From: Hyperoodon ampullatus
Lineage: Eukaryota > Chordata > Mammalia > Artiodactyla > Ziphiidae
Direction: 5' to 3'
DNA length: 64,000 nucleotides
Assembly (NCBI GenBank): GCA_949752795.1
Contig: CATKHW010000289.1
Coordinates: 558,001-622,000 of the forward strand
Made by a program: the position numbers and the translations under genes. Below the pieces are notes generated by a model. That model was not told the origin of the DNA. It made no database searches and was given only the letters and a program-made list of their open reading frames with translations. This document shows, one piece after another, positions 1 to 9,001 of the stretch (the first letter of the stretch is position 1; each line of letters opens with the position of its first letter).

Positions 1-307
1 GTAAGCAGTGCAGCCCTAAATTTTGGGGTGGCTCTGTCTTATTGATTTTCAGTTTTCCCAAGGTATATTCCCTAGACTGGAAGTGCCCATGGCTCTGTAG
101 ATCTGTTGTTTACTTGTTTTAGGGAACACAATGCACTCCTCCAGAGAGGCAGTTGGCAATGTACATCCTGCCCATCAGCATAACAAGGCTCCCTGTTCTC
201 CAGGGCCTGTCTGCCCTTTCTGGTTTTTACACAGTTGTGGATGTCCCTTTGGACTGGTGGGAAGTGATACGTCTTTGTAATGCAGATTAGCATTGCCTGC
301 TTGCTTG
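1..307. repeat. Partial monomer 0 (diverged type), L1-relic end only
   Basis: This is the last ~307 bp of a monomer whose beginning lies outside the window. It holds the end of the antisense L1 relic (1 to about 293) and the run up to the palindrome at 308. It differs from homogenised copies at many sites, for example cacagttgtgg near 230 where other copies read cacattttgtgg. It belongs to the diverged left flank of the array. Confidence 0.9.
72..293 (-). pseudogene. L1 ORF2 C-terminal relic, still in one frame (partial monomer 0)
   Basis: The 73-codon minus-strand frame resembles the C-terminal part of LINE-1 ORF2 (reverse-transcriptase/endonuclease protein). It opens with M-x-I-x-x-T-x-x-YH-x-x-PV, matching the L1 block MQIKTTxRYHLTPV, and later has PLWR-x(5)-LK, matching the L1 block PLW(R/K)TVWRFLK. 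In the other monomers these two blocks lie in different frames, because cacattttgtgg is one base longer than cacagttgtgg here. This copy therefore keeps the frame the others have lost. It is a fossil fragment without the RT or EN domains and is not a functional gene. L1 sequences are recalled, not searched. Confidence 0.7.
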
Positions 308-2046
308 CTTGGCCAAATAGGGTGTATGCGTTTTCTCCTGAATATATTCAGGAGAAAACGCATACGCCCTTTTTGGCCAAGTGCATCATTGTCGAAGTTG
401 TGCCCCTCTTCCTGTGCTTTAAGGGCGATCCCAACGTACCTCTTGAAATCTGTTTCCTGCTATTCTGCCTCGCTTTCAAGTCCGCCTCGTTGCCTTCCCT
501 CAACAGATTTTTGGACGATAGTTGTCCTTTATCACTCGGCCAGTTTTTGAATTGCTGTGCCCCTGAGCTCCATTTTTCAACTCGTTTTCTGTGAGATGAC
601 CGCATGTCCAAAATTTTGTTTCAGGACCTATGCTGGTTACCGGTGGGGGGCTGAGACTTTGGTTAATTCTTCTTTCTGCTGGGAAGTTAGAGTGATATGT
701 GCCCGTCCAAATGCCTAACAGCTACTCTCTCATTGGTTCTCCCTCTTCCCTTTCATCCTCTGCCAAATTGGTAACCTGTGCGAAACAGGAGGTTAAAGGG
801 GCTGTCTCTCCAAGTTGGGAGATTGATAGTAAAGCAGATGGAAAGTCAAACCGGAGCACCAGGAGAGGGACTATTCGTTGAGTTTTAGAAAGCATTCATA
901 TTCACAGTTTGTCCGTTCTCTAGGTTTCCCGTATATGTTATAGCTGTAGTAATGTTCCCTTCAAGCTGGAGAGTTAGGACCCTTGGAATGGGTGCCATGC
1001 ATTATTGCTTTAAAGGTTCTGCATTTGCTCACCCAATCTCACCAATCCTCTTAGTCCCAAGTGTCCAGCCTTATGCCACATCCTGCTGTCGTTGTACATA
1101 GGGTCATTCCAGGTTTCATCAGAGACCCTGAAGGAATTGTAAAGAATTTCCCAGTTTTTTTGTTTTGTTTTTGAAATTCCTTTTTATCGTGGGTTTGAGC
1201 TGATTATCGCTGCCATGTTTATGCCAGTCTAGACACACTTGATTCCCTTATGGAGACATATCAATACATAGGTTTTAAGATTCTTACTAGTGAGACATAT
1301 TCCTCTGCGGGAAATATGGGGTTTTGAGTCCCTTTCACTGAGGAAGATGTAGGTCTTGTCTATTCCATAGTTGGTTTTTGGAACGGTACCTGTGCTTATA
1401 TCAAACTCTGGTTTTATGCATCACCCCACCTCTCCTTCCCCCTTAAGCAGGCATAAGAGTGTTTTCTAAATGTGAGACACTGTTCTCTTTCCTAACTCAG
1501 TTCAAGTGTAGCCATGTTTACAGGATCTTCATAAGTGATATCTTATGATAAGTTTCTTTTTCTGTGTGACTTATTTCACTTAGAATCATCGTACCTGAAT
1601 CCAACCATTTTGCTGCTAGTGGTCTTATGAAATTGATTTCATGGCTGAGGGATATTCCATCGCACGTAATTACCACAATTTTTTGAACCATTTTTATATT
1701 TCCTGGGATATTTAAGGTGTACCCAAGTTGAGGTCCTTGTAAGCAGTGCAGCCCTAAATTTTGGGGTGGCTCTGTCTTATTGATTTTCAGTTTTCCCAAG
1801 GTATATTCCCTAGACTGGAAGTGCCCTTGGCTCTGTAGCTCTGTTGTTTGCTTGTTTTAGGGAACACAATGCACTCCTCCATAGAGGCAGTTGGCAATTT
1901 ACATCCCGTCCATCAGCATAACAAGGCTCCCTGTTCTCCAGGGCCTGTCTTGCCTTTCTGGTTTTTACACATTTTGTGGATGTCCCTTTTGACCGGTGGG
2001 AAGTGATACTTCTTTGTAGTGCAGATTTGCATTGCCCGCTTGCTTG
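308..2046. repeat. Monomer 1, diverged flank type (1739 bp)
   Basis: This old-type monomer has many private substitutions relative to the homogenised copies. The palindrome at 308-381 has two arm mismatches in the left arm (ccaaatagggtgtatgcg). The antisense L1 relic spans about 1187-2032. It shares the cctgagctcc and tcaacagattt markers with types C and D. Confidence 0.9.
1154..2032 (-). mobile_element. LINE-1 3'-end relic, 5'-truncated (in monomer 1)
   Basis: Read on the minus strand, about 2032 down to 1520 matches the end of L1 ORF2. The frame at 1518-1799 ends in ILSEISHTEKETYHKISLM, against the L1 ORF2 block ILSEVSQTEKDKYHMISL, preceded by a W-x-D match to L1 TWMDLE. From about 1515 down to 1190 it resembles L1 3'-UTR: a run like gactcacagacatagaaaac, then a purine-rich gggga-rich run. 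The T-rich stretch 1154-1190 is A-rich on the minus strand and is a candidate remnant of the L1 poly(A) tail. L1 comparison is from memory. Confidence 0.85.
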
Positions 2047-3783
2047 CTTGGCCAAAAATGGCGTGTGCGTTTTCTCCTGAATATATTCAAGGGAAAACAC
2101 ATACGCCCTTTTTGGCCAAGTGCATCATTGTTGAAGTTGTGCCCCTCTTCCTGTGCTTTAAGGGCCATTCCAACGTACCTCTTGAAATCTGTTTCCTGCT
2201 ATTCTGCCTCGCTTTCAAGTCCGCCTCGTTGCCTTCCCTCAACAGATTTTTGGACGATAGTTGTCCTTTATTACTCGGCCAGTTTGTGAATTGCTGTGCC
2301 CCTGAGCTCCAATTTTCAACTCGTTTTTGGTGAGCTGACCGCAAGTCCAAAATTTTGGTTCAGGACCTATGCTGGTCCCAGTGGGGGGCTGAGACTTTGG
2401 TTAATTCTTCTTCCTACCAGGAAATTAGAGTGATATGTGCCCGTCCAAATGCCTAACAGCTACTCTCTCATTGGTTCTCCCTCTTCCCTTTCATCCTCTG
2501 CCAAATTGGCCACCTGTTCGAACCAGGAGGTTAAAGGGGCTGTCTCTCCAAGTTGGGAGGTGATAGTAAAGCAGATGGCAAGTCAAACCGGAGCACCAGG
2601 AGAGGGACTATTCGTTGAGTTTTAGAAACCTTTCATATTCATAGTGTGTCTGTTCTCTAGGTTTCCTGTACATGTTATAGCTGTAGTAATATTCCCTTCA
2701 ACCTGGAGAGTTGTGACCCATGGAATGTGTGCCAGGCATTTGTGATTTAAAGGGTCTGCATTTTCTCAACCAATCTCACAAATCCTCTTAGACCCAAGTG
2801 TCCAGCCTTATGCCACATTCAGCTGTCGTTGTAGATAGGGTCATTCCAGGTTTCATCAGAGACCCTGAAGGAATTGTAAAGAATTTCCCAGTTTTTTTGT
2901 TTTGTTTTTGAAATTCCTTTTTATAGTGGGTTTGAGATGATTCTCGCTGCCATGTTTATGCCAGTCTAGACACACTTGATTCCCTTATGGAGACATATCA
3001 ATACATAGGTTTTAAGATTCTTACTAGTCAGATATATTCCTCTGCGGGAACTATGGGGTTTTGAGTCCCTTTCACTGAGGAAGGTGTAGGTCTTGTCTAT
3101 TCCATAGTTGGTTTTTGGAACGGTACCTGTGCTTATATCAAACTCTGGTTTTATGCATCACCCCACCTCTCCTTCACCCTTAAGCAGGCATAAGAGTGTT
3201 TCCTAAATGTGAGACTCTGTTCTCTTTCCTAACTCAGTTCAAGTGTAGCCATATTTACAGGATCTTCATAAGTGATATCTTATGATAAGTTTCTTTTTCT
3301 GTGTGACTTATTTCACTTAGAATCAACGTACCTGAATCCACCCATTTTGCTGCTACTGGTCTTATGACATTGATTTCACCACTGAGGGTTATTCCATCGT
3401 ATGTAAGTACCACAATTTTTTGAACCATTTTTATATTTCCTGGGATATTTAAGGTGTACCCAAGTTGAGGTCCTTGTAAGCAGTGCAGCCCTAAATTTTG
3501 GGGTGGCTCTGTCTTATTGATTTTCAGTTTTCCCAAGGTATATTCCCTAGACTGGAAGTGCCCTTGGCTCTGTAGCTCTGTTGTTTACTTGTTTTAGGGA
3601 ACACAATGCACTCCTCCAGTGAGGCAGTTGGCAATTTACATCCCGCCCATCAGCATAACAAGGCTCCCTGTTCTCCAGGGCCTGTCTTGCCTTTCTGGTT
3701 TTTACACATTTTGTGGATGTCCCTTTTGACCGGTGGGAAGTGATACTTCTTTGTAGTGCAGATTTGCATTGCCCGCTTGCTTG
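2047..3783. repeat. Monomer 2, diverged flank type (1737 bp)
   Basis: Most diverged palindrome of the window (2047-2120): about five arm mismatches, including an altered right arm near the centre (ttcaagggaaaacac). A 2-bp loss is visible at gggaggtgatag near 2557. The antisense L1 relic lies at about 2924-3769. It carries old-type markers throughout. Confidence 0.9.
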
Positions 3784-5522
3784 CTTGGCCAAAAAGAGCG
3801 TATGCGTTTTCTCCTGAATATATTCAGGAGAAAACGCAAACGCCCTTTTTGGCCAAGTGCATCATTGTCGAAGTTGTGCCCCTCTTCCTGTGCTTTAAAG
3901 GCGATTCCAATGTACCTCTTGAAATCTGTTTCCTGCTATTCTGCCTCGTTTTCAAGTCCGCCACGTTGCCTTCCATCAACAGATTTTTGGACGATAGTTG
4001 TCCTTTATTACTCGGCCAGTTTGGGAATTTCTGTGCCCCTGAGCTCCATTTTTCAACTCGTTTTTTGTGAGCTGACCGCAAGTCCAAAATTTTGGTTCGG
4101 GACATATGGTGGTTCCCTGTGGGTGGCTGAGACTTTGGTTAATTTTTCTTCCTGGCGGGAAATTACAGTGATATGTGCCCGTCCAAATGCCTAACAGCTA
4201 CTCTCTCATTGGTTCTCCCTCTTCCCTTTCATCCTCTGCAAAATTGGCCACCTGTGCGAACCAGGAGGTTAAAGGGGCTGTCTCTCCAAGTTGGGAGGTT
4301 GATAGTAAAGCAGATGGAAACTCAAACCGGAGCACCAGGAGAGGGACTATTCGTTGAGTTTTAGAAACCTTTCGTATTCACAGTGTGTCTGTTCTCTAGA
4401 TTTCCCGTACATGTTAGAGCTGTAGTAATATTCCCTTCAACCTGGAGAGTTGGGACCCATGGAATGGGTGCCAGGCATTTGTGCTTTAAAGGGTCTGCAT
4501 TTGCTCACCCAATCTCACCAATCCTCTCAGTCCCAAGTGTCCAGCCTTATGCCACATCCAGCTGTCATTCTAGATAGGGTCATTCCAGGTTTCATCAGAG
4601 ACCCTGAAGGAATTGTAAAGAATTTCCCAGTTTTTTTGTTTTGTTTTTGAAATTCCTTTTTATAATGGGTTTGAGCTGATTCTCGCTGCCATGTTTATGC
4701 CAGTCTAGACACACTTGATTCCCTTACGGAGACATATCAATACATAGGTTTTAAGATTCTTACTAGTCAGATATATTCCTCTGCGGGAAATATGGGGTTT
4801 TGAGTCCCTTTCACTGAGGAAGGTGTAGGTCTTGTCTATTCCATAGTTGGTTTTTGGAACGGTACCTGTGCTTATATCAAACTCTGGTTTTATGCATCAC
4901 CCCACCTCTCCTTCCCCCTTAAGCAGGCATAAGAGTGTTTTCTAAATGTGAGACACTGTTCTCTTTCCTAACTCAGTTCAAGTGTAGCCATGTGTACAGG
5001 ATCATCATAAGTGATATCTTATGATAAGTTTCTTTTTCTCTGTGACTTATTTCACTTAGAATCATCGTACCTGAATCCACCCATTTTGCTGCTACTGGTC
5101 TTATGACATTGATTTCATGGCTGAGGGATATTCCATCGTAGGTAGGTACCACAATTTTTTGAACCATTTTTATATTTCCTGGGATATTTAAGGTGTACCC
5201 AAGTTGAGGTCCTTGTAAGCAGTGCAGACCTATATTTTGGGGTGGCTCTGTCTTATTGATTTTCAGTTTTCCCAAGGTATATTCCCTAGACTGGAAGTGC
5301 CCTTGGCTCTGTAGCTCTGTTCTTTACTTGTTTTAGGGAACACAATGCACTCCTCCAGAGAGGCAGTTGGCAAGTTACATCCGCCCCATCAGCATAACAA
5401 GGCTCCCTGTTCTCCAGGGCCTGTCTTGCCTTTCTGGTGTTTACACATTTTGTGGATGTCCCTTTTGACCGGTGGGAAGTGATACTTCTTTGTAGTGCAG
5501 ATTTGCATTGCCCGCTTGCTTG
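3784..5522. repeat. Monomer 3, old/new mosaic at the flank-array boundary (1739 bp)
   Basis: The front half is old-type (cctgagctcc, gaccgcaagtcc, caacctggag). From about 4660 it carries the new-type markers of the homogenised array: ataatggg near 4663, gtgtacaggatcatc near 4993, cagacctatattttgg near 5226. The palindrome at 3784-3857 has two arm mismatches. The antisense L1 relic spans about 4663-5508. This is where the array passes from diverged to homogenised. Confidence 0.9.
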
Positions 5523-7262
5523 CTTGGCCAAAAAGGGCGTATGCGTTTTCTCCTGAATATATTCAGGAGAAAACGCATATGCCCTTTTTGGCCAAGTGCA
5601 TCATTGTCGAAGTTGTGCCCCTCTTCCTGTGCTTTAAAGGCGATTCCAACGTACCTCTTGAAATCTGTTTCCTGGTATTCTGCCTCGCTTTCAAGTCTGC
5701 CTCGTTGCCTTCCCTTTACAGATTTTTGGACGATAGTTGTCCTTTATTACTCTGCCAGTTTGTGAATTGCTGTGCCCTTGCGCTCCATTTTTCAACTCGT
5801 TTATTTGTGAGCTGACCAGGAGTGCAAAATTTTGGTTCAGGACCTATGCTGGTTCACGGTGGGGGTCTGAGACTTTGGTTAATTCTTCTTCCTGCTGGGA
5901 AGTTAGAGTGATATGTGCCCGTCCTAATGCCTAACAGCTACTCTCTCATTGGTTCTCCCTTTTCCCTTTCATCCTCTGCCAAATTGGCAACCTGTGCGAG
6001 CCAGGAGGTTAAAGGGGCTGTCTCTCCAAGTTGGGAGATTGATAGTAAAGCAGATTGAAAGTCAAACCGGAGCACCAGGAGAGGGACTATTCGTTGAGTT
6101 TTAGAAACCTTTCGTATTCACAGTGTGTCTGTTCTCTAGGTTTACCGTACATGTTATAGCTGTAGTAATATTCCCTTCATCCTGGAGAGTTGGGACCCAT
6201 GGAATGGGTGCCAGGCATTTGTGTTTTAAAGGGTCTGCATTTGCTCACCCAATCCCACCAATCGTCTCAGTCCCAAGTGTCCAGCCTTATGCCATATCCA
6301 GCTGTCGTTGTAGATAGGGTCATTCCAGATTTCATCAGAGACCCTGAAGGAATTGTAAAGAATTTCCCAGTTTTTTTGTTTTGTTTTTGAAATTCCTTTT
6401 TATAATGGGTTTGAGCTGATTCTCACTGCCATGTTTATGCCAGTCTAGACACACTTGATTCCCTTACGTAGACATATCAATACATAGGTTTTAAGATTCT
6501 TACTAGTCAGATATATTCCTCTGCGGGAAATATGGGGTTTTGAGTCCCTTTCACTGAGGAAGGTGTAGGTCTTGTCTATTCCATAGTTGGTTTTTGGAAC
6601 GGTACCTGTGCTTATATCAAACTCTGGTTTTATGCATCACCCCACCTCTCCTTCCCCCTTAAGCAGGCATAAGAGTGTTTTCTAAATGTGAGACACTGTT
6701 CTCTTTCCTAACTCAGTTCAAGTGTAGCCATGTGTACAGGATCATCATAAGTGATATCTTATGATAAGTTTCTTTTTCTCTGTGACTTATTTCACTTAGA
6801 ATCATCGTACCTGAATCCACCCATTTTGCTGCTACTGGTCTTATGACATTGATTTCATGGCTGAGGGATATTCCATCGTACGTAAGTACCACAATTTTTT
6901 GAACCATTTTTATATTTCCTGGGATATTTAAGGTGTACCCAAGTTGAGGTCCTTGTAAGCAGTGCAGACCTATATTTTGGGGTGGCTCTGGCTTATTGAT
7001 TTTCAGTTTTCCCAAGGTATATTCCCTAGACTGGAAGTGCCCTTGGCTCTGTAGCTCTGTTCTTTACTTGTTTTAGGGAACACAATGCACTCCTCCAGAG
7101 AGGCAGTTGGCAAGTTACATCCGCCCCATCAGCATAACAAGGCTCCCTGTTCTCCAGGGCCTGTCTTGCCTTTCTGGTGTTTACACATTTTGTGGATGTC
7201 CCTTTTGACCGGTGGGAAGTGATACTTCTTTGTAGTGCAGATTTGCATTGCCCGCTTGCTTG
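5523..7262. repeat. Monomer 4, type A (1740 bp)
   Basis: New-type monomer with A markers: cccttttccctttcatcctc, tcaagtctgcc, and an attccagattt tail. The palindrome at 5523-5596 has one mismatch (t at 5580). The antisense L1 relic lies at about 6403-7248. It reads caatcgtctc where most A copies read caatcctctc. Confidence 0.93.
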
Positions 7263-7336
7263 CTTGGCCAAAAAGGGCGTATGCGTTTTCTCCTGAATAT
7301 ATTCAGGAGAAAACGCATACGCCCTTTTTGGCCAAG
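7263..7336. repeat. 74-bp perfect palindrome (reference copy)
   Basis: Two 37-bp arms are exact reverse complements with no spacer: outer ends cttggcc and ggccaag, centre cctgaatatattcagg. A transcript of either strand would fold into one long hairpin, and the DNA could extrude a cruciform. Copies occur at the start of every monomer. They are perfect at 7263, 9002, 10741, 12480, 17688, 19428, 24636, 26376, 31584, 33324, 35064, 40272, 42012, 45482, 47222, 52430, 54170, 55910, 61118 and 62858. Type C copies have one mismatch, type D copies three, and the copy at 5523 one. Confidence 0.97.
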
Positions 7337-8109
7337 TGCATCATTGTCGAAGTTGTGCCCCTCTTCCTGTGCTTTAAAGGCGATTCCAACGTACCTCTTG
7401 AAATCTGTTTCCTGGTATTCTGCCTCGCTTTCAAGTCCGCCTCGTTGCCTTCCCTTTACAGATTTTTGGACGATAGTTGTCCTTTATTACTCTGCCAGTT
7501 TGTGAATTGCTGTGCCCTTGCGCTCCATTTTTCAACTCGTTTTTTTGTGAGCTGACCAGGAGTGCAAAATTTTGGTTCAGGACCTATGCTGGTTCACGGT
7601 GGGGGTCTGAGACTTTGGTTAATTCTTCTTCCTGCTGGGAAGTTAGAGTGATATGTGCCCGTCCTAATGCCTAACAGCTACTCTCTCATTGGTTCTCCCT
7701 CTTCCCTTTCACCTCTGCCAAATTGGCAACCTGTGCGAGCCAGGAGGTTAAAGGGGCTGTCTCTCCAAGTTGGGAGATTGATAGTAAAGCAGATTGAAAG
7801 TCAAACCGGAGCACCAGGAGAGGGACTATTCGTTGAGTTTTAGAAACCTTTCGTATTCACAGTGTGTCTGTTCTCTAGGTTTACCGTACATGTTATAGCT
7901 GTAGTAATATTCCCTTCATCCTGGAGAGTTGGGACCCATGGAATGGGTGCCAGGCATTTGTGCTTTAAAGGGTCTGCATTTGCTCACCCAATCCCACCAA
8001 TCGTCTCAGTCCCAAGTGTCCAGCCTTATGCCACATCCAGCTGTCGTTGTAGATAGGGTCATTCCAGATTTCATCAGAGACCCTGAAGGAATTGTAAAGA
8101 ATTTCCCAG
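7337..8109. other. Unrecognised non-L1 part of the unit (reference copy)
   Basis: About 770 bp that I cannot assign to any repeat family or gene. Plus-strand frames through it (for example 7235-7555, 106 codons) begin inside the palindrome and show no domain, so I read them as chance. It contains an inverted CCAAT (attgg, 7688-7692) and two CCAAT boxes (7988-7992 and 7997-8001). It ends in a T-rich tract. It could be an old LTR, another truncated repeat, or the pre-L1 sequence of the ancestral locus. Confidence 0.7.
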
Positions 8110-8141
8110 TTTTTTTGTTTTGTTTTTGAAATTCCTTTTTA
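8110..8141 (-). other. A-rich tract on minus strand, candidate L1 poly(A) remnant
   Basis: On the + strand this reads as T runs broken by g (gttttttttgttttgttttt-like). On the minus strand it is an A-rich run directly downstream of the L1 3'-UTR-like sequence, where an L1 tail would be expected. It is degenerate and recurs in each monomer at about P+847 to P+878. Assignment as the L1 tail is inference. Confidence 0.5.
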
Positions 8142-8987
8142 TAATGGGTTTGAGCTGATTCTCACTGCCATGTTTATGCCAGTCTAGACACACTTGATTC
8201 CCTTACGTAGACATATCAATACATAGGTTTTAAGATTCTTACTAGTCAGATATATTCCTCTGCGGGAAATATGGGGTTTTGAGTCCCTTTCACTGAGGAA
8301 GGTGTAGGTCTTGTCTATTCCATAGTTGGTTTTTGGAACGGTACCTGTGCTTATATCAAACTCTGGTTTTATGCATCACCCCACCTCTCCTTCCCCCTTA
8401 AGCAGGCATAAGAGTGTTTTCTAAATGTGAGACACTGTTCTCTTTCCTAACTCAGTTCAAGTGTAGCCATGTGTACAGGATCATCATAAGTGATATCTTA
8501 TGATAAGTTTCTTTTTCTCTGTGACTTATTTCACTTAGAATCATCGTACCTGAATCCACCCATTTTGCTGCTACTGGTCTTATGACATTGATTTCATGGC
8601 TGAGGGATATTCCATCGTACGTAAGTACCACAATTTTTTGAACCATTTTTATATTTCCTGGGATATTTAAGGTGTACCCAAGTTGAGGTCCTTGTAAGCA
8701 GTGCAGACCTATATTTTGGGGTGGCTCTGGCTTATTGATTTTCAGTTTTCCCAAGGTATATTCCCTAGACTGGAAGTGCCCTTGGCTCTGTAGCTCTGTT
8801 CTTTACTTGTTTTAGGGAACACAATGCACTCCTCCAGAGAGGCAGTTGGCAAGTTACATCCGCCCCATCAGCATAACAAGGCTCCCTGTTCTCCAGGGCC
8901 TGTCTTGCCTTTCTGGTGTTTACACATTTTGTGGATGTCCCTTTTGACCGGTGGGAAGTGATACTTCTTTGTAGTGCAGATTTGCAT
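8142..8987 (-). mobile_element. LINE-1 3'-end relic, antisense, 5'-truncated (reference copy)
   Basis: From minus-strand 5' to 3': the ORF2 C-terminal part (about 8987 to 8475), then the 3'-UTR-like part (about 8474 to 8142). Matching segments include atgcaaatctgcactac (L1: atgcaaatcaaaactac), the PLWR...LK block, the ILSEIS...EKETYHKISLM block, and the UTR segment tctcacatttagaaaac (L1: actcacagacatagaaaac). No RT or EN domain is present. The 5' truncation lies about 15 bp from the next palindrome. An equivalent segment sits in every monomer, ending about 15 bp before the next palindrome start. Confidence 0.87.
8452..8754 (-). pseudogene. L1 ORF2 C-terminal end relic, 100-codon open frame (reference copy)
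   Basis: Residues ~28-93 of this frame align without gaps to the last ~65 residues of L1 ORF2. Matches include LN-P near residue 30, the K-W-x-D block at 64-67 (L1 T-W-M-D), and ILSEIS-x(2)-EKETYHKISLM at 72-90 (L1 ILSEVSQTEKDKYHMISL). The usual L1 ORF2 end is followed here by a short read-through (LYTWLHLN) before the stop. No ATG opens the frame: it starts at a TTG codon. The frame recurs in nearly every monomer because the array is homogenised. I see no reason to think it is translated. Confidence 0.75.
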
Positions 8988-9001
8988 TGCCCGCTTGCTT
9001 G

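Larger units (their letters stand above)
7263..9001. repeat. Monomer 5, type B1 (B front, A-like tail; 1739 bp); reference unit
   Basis: The front half is B-type (tcaagtccgcc, 1-bp deletion giving tttcacctctg near 7710). The rear half reads attccagattt and ctgattctcactgcc, as in type A. The switch lies between about 7711 and 8068. The palindrome at 7263-7336 is perfect. The antisense L1 relic spans about 8142-8987. Confidence 0.93.

Noticed and set aside
7251..7266. gcttgcttgctt run beside the palindrome as a microsatellite
   Set aside because: Only about three copies of a 4-bp motif, invariant in number among monomers. Too short to be a meaningful microsatellite.
7235..7555. Recurrent + strand frame of 104-106 codons starting before the palindrome, open in most monomers
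   Set aside because: It crosses the palindrome and the unrecognised half, shows no known domain, and changes length and ending between types (frame altered in D by the 8-bp deletion). Conservation is explained by homogenisation. A Ka/Ks test across monomers would be decisive.
8110..8141. T-rich tract after the hairpin read as a bacterial-type terminator
   Set aside because: It lies about 770 bp from the palindrome and sits where an antisense L1 poly(A) tail is expected. The host is eukaryotic.
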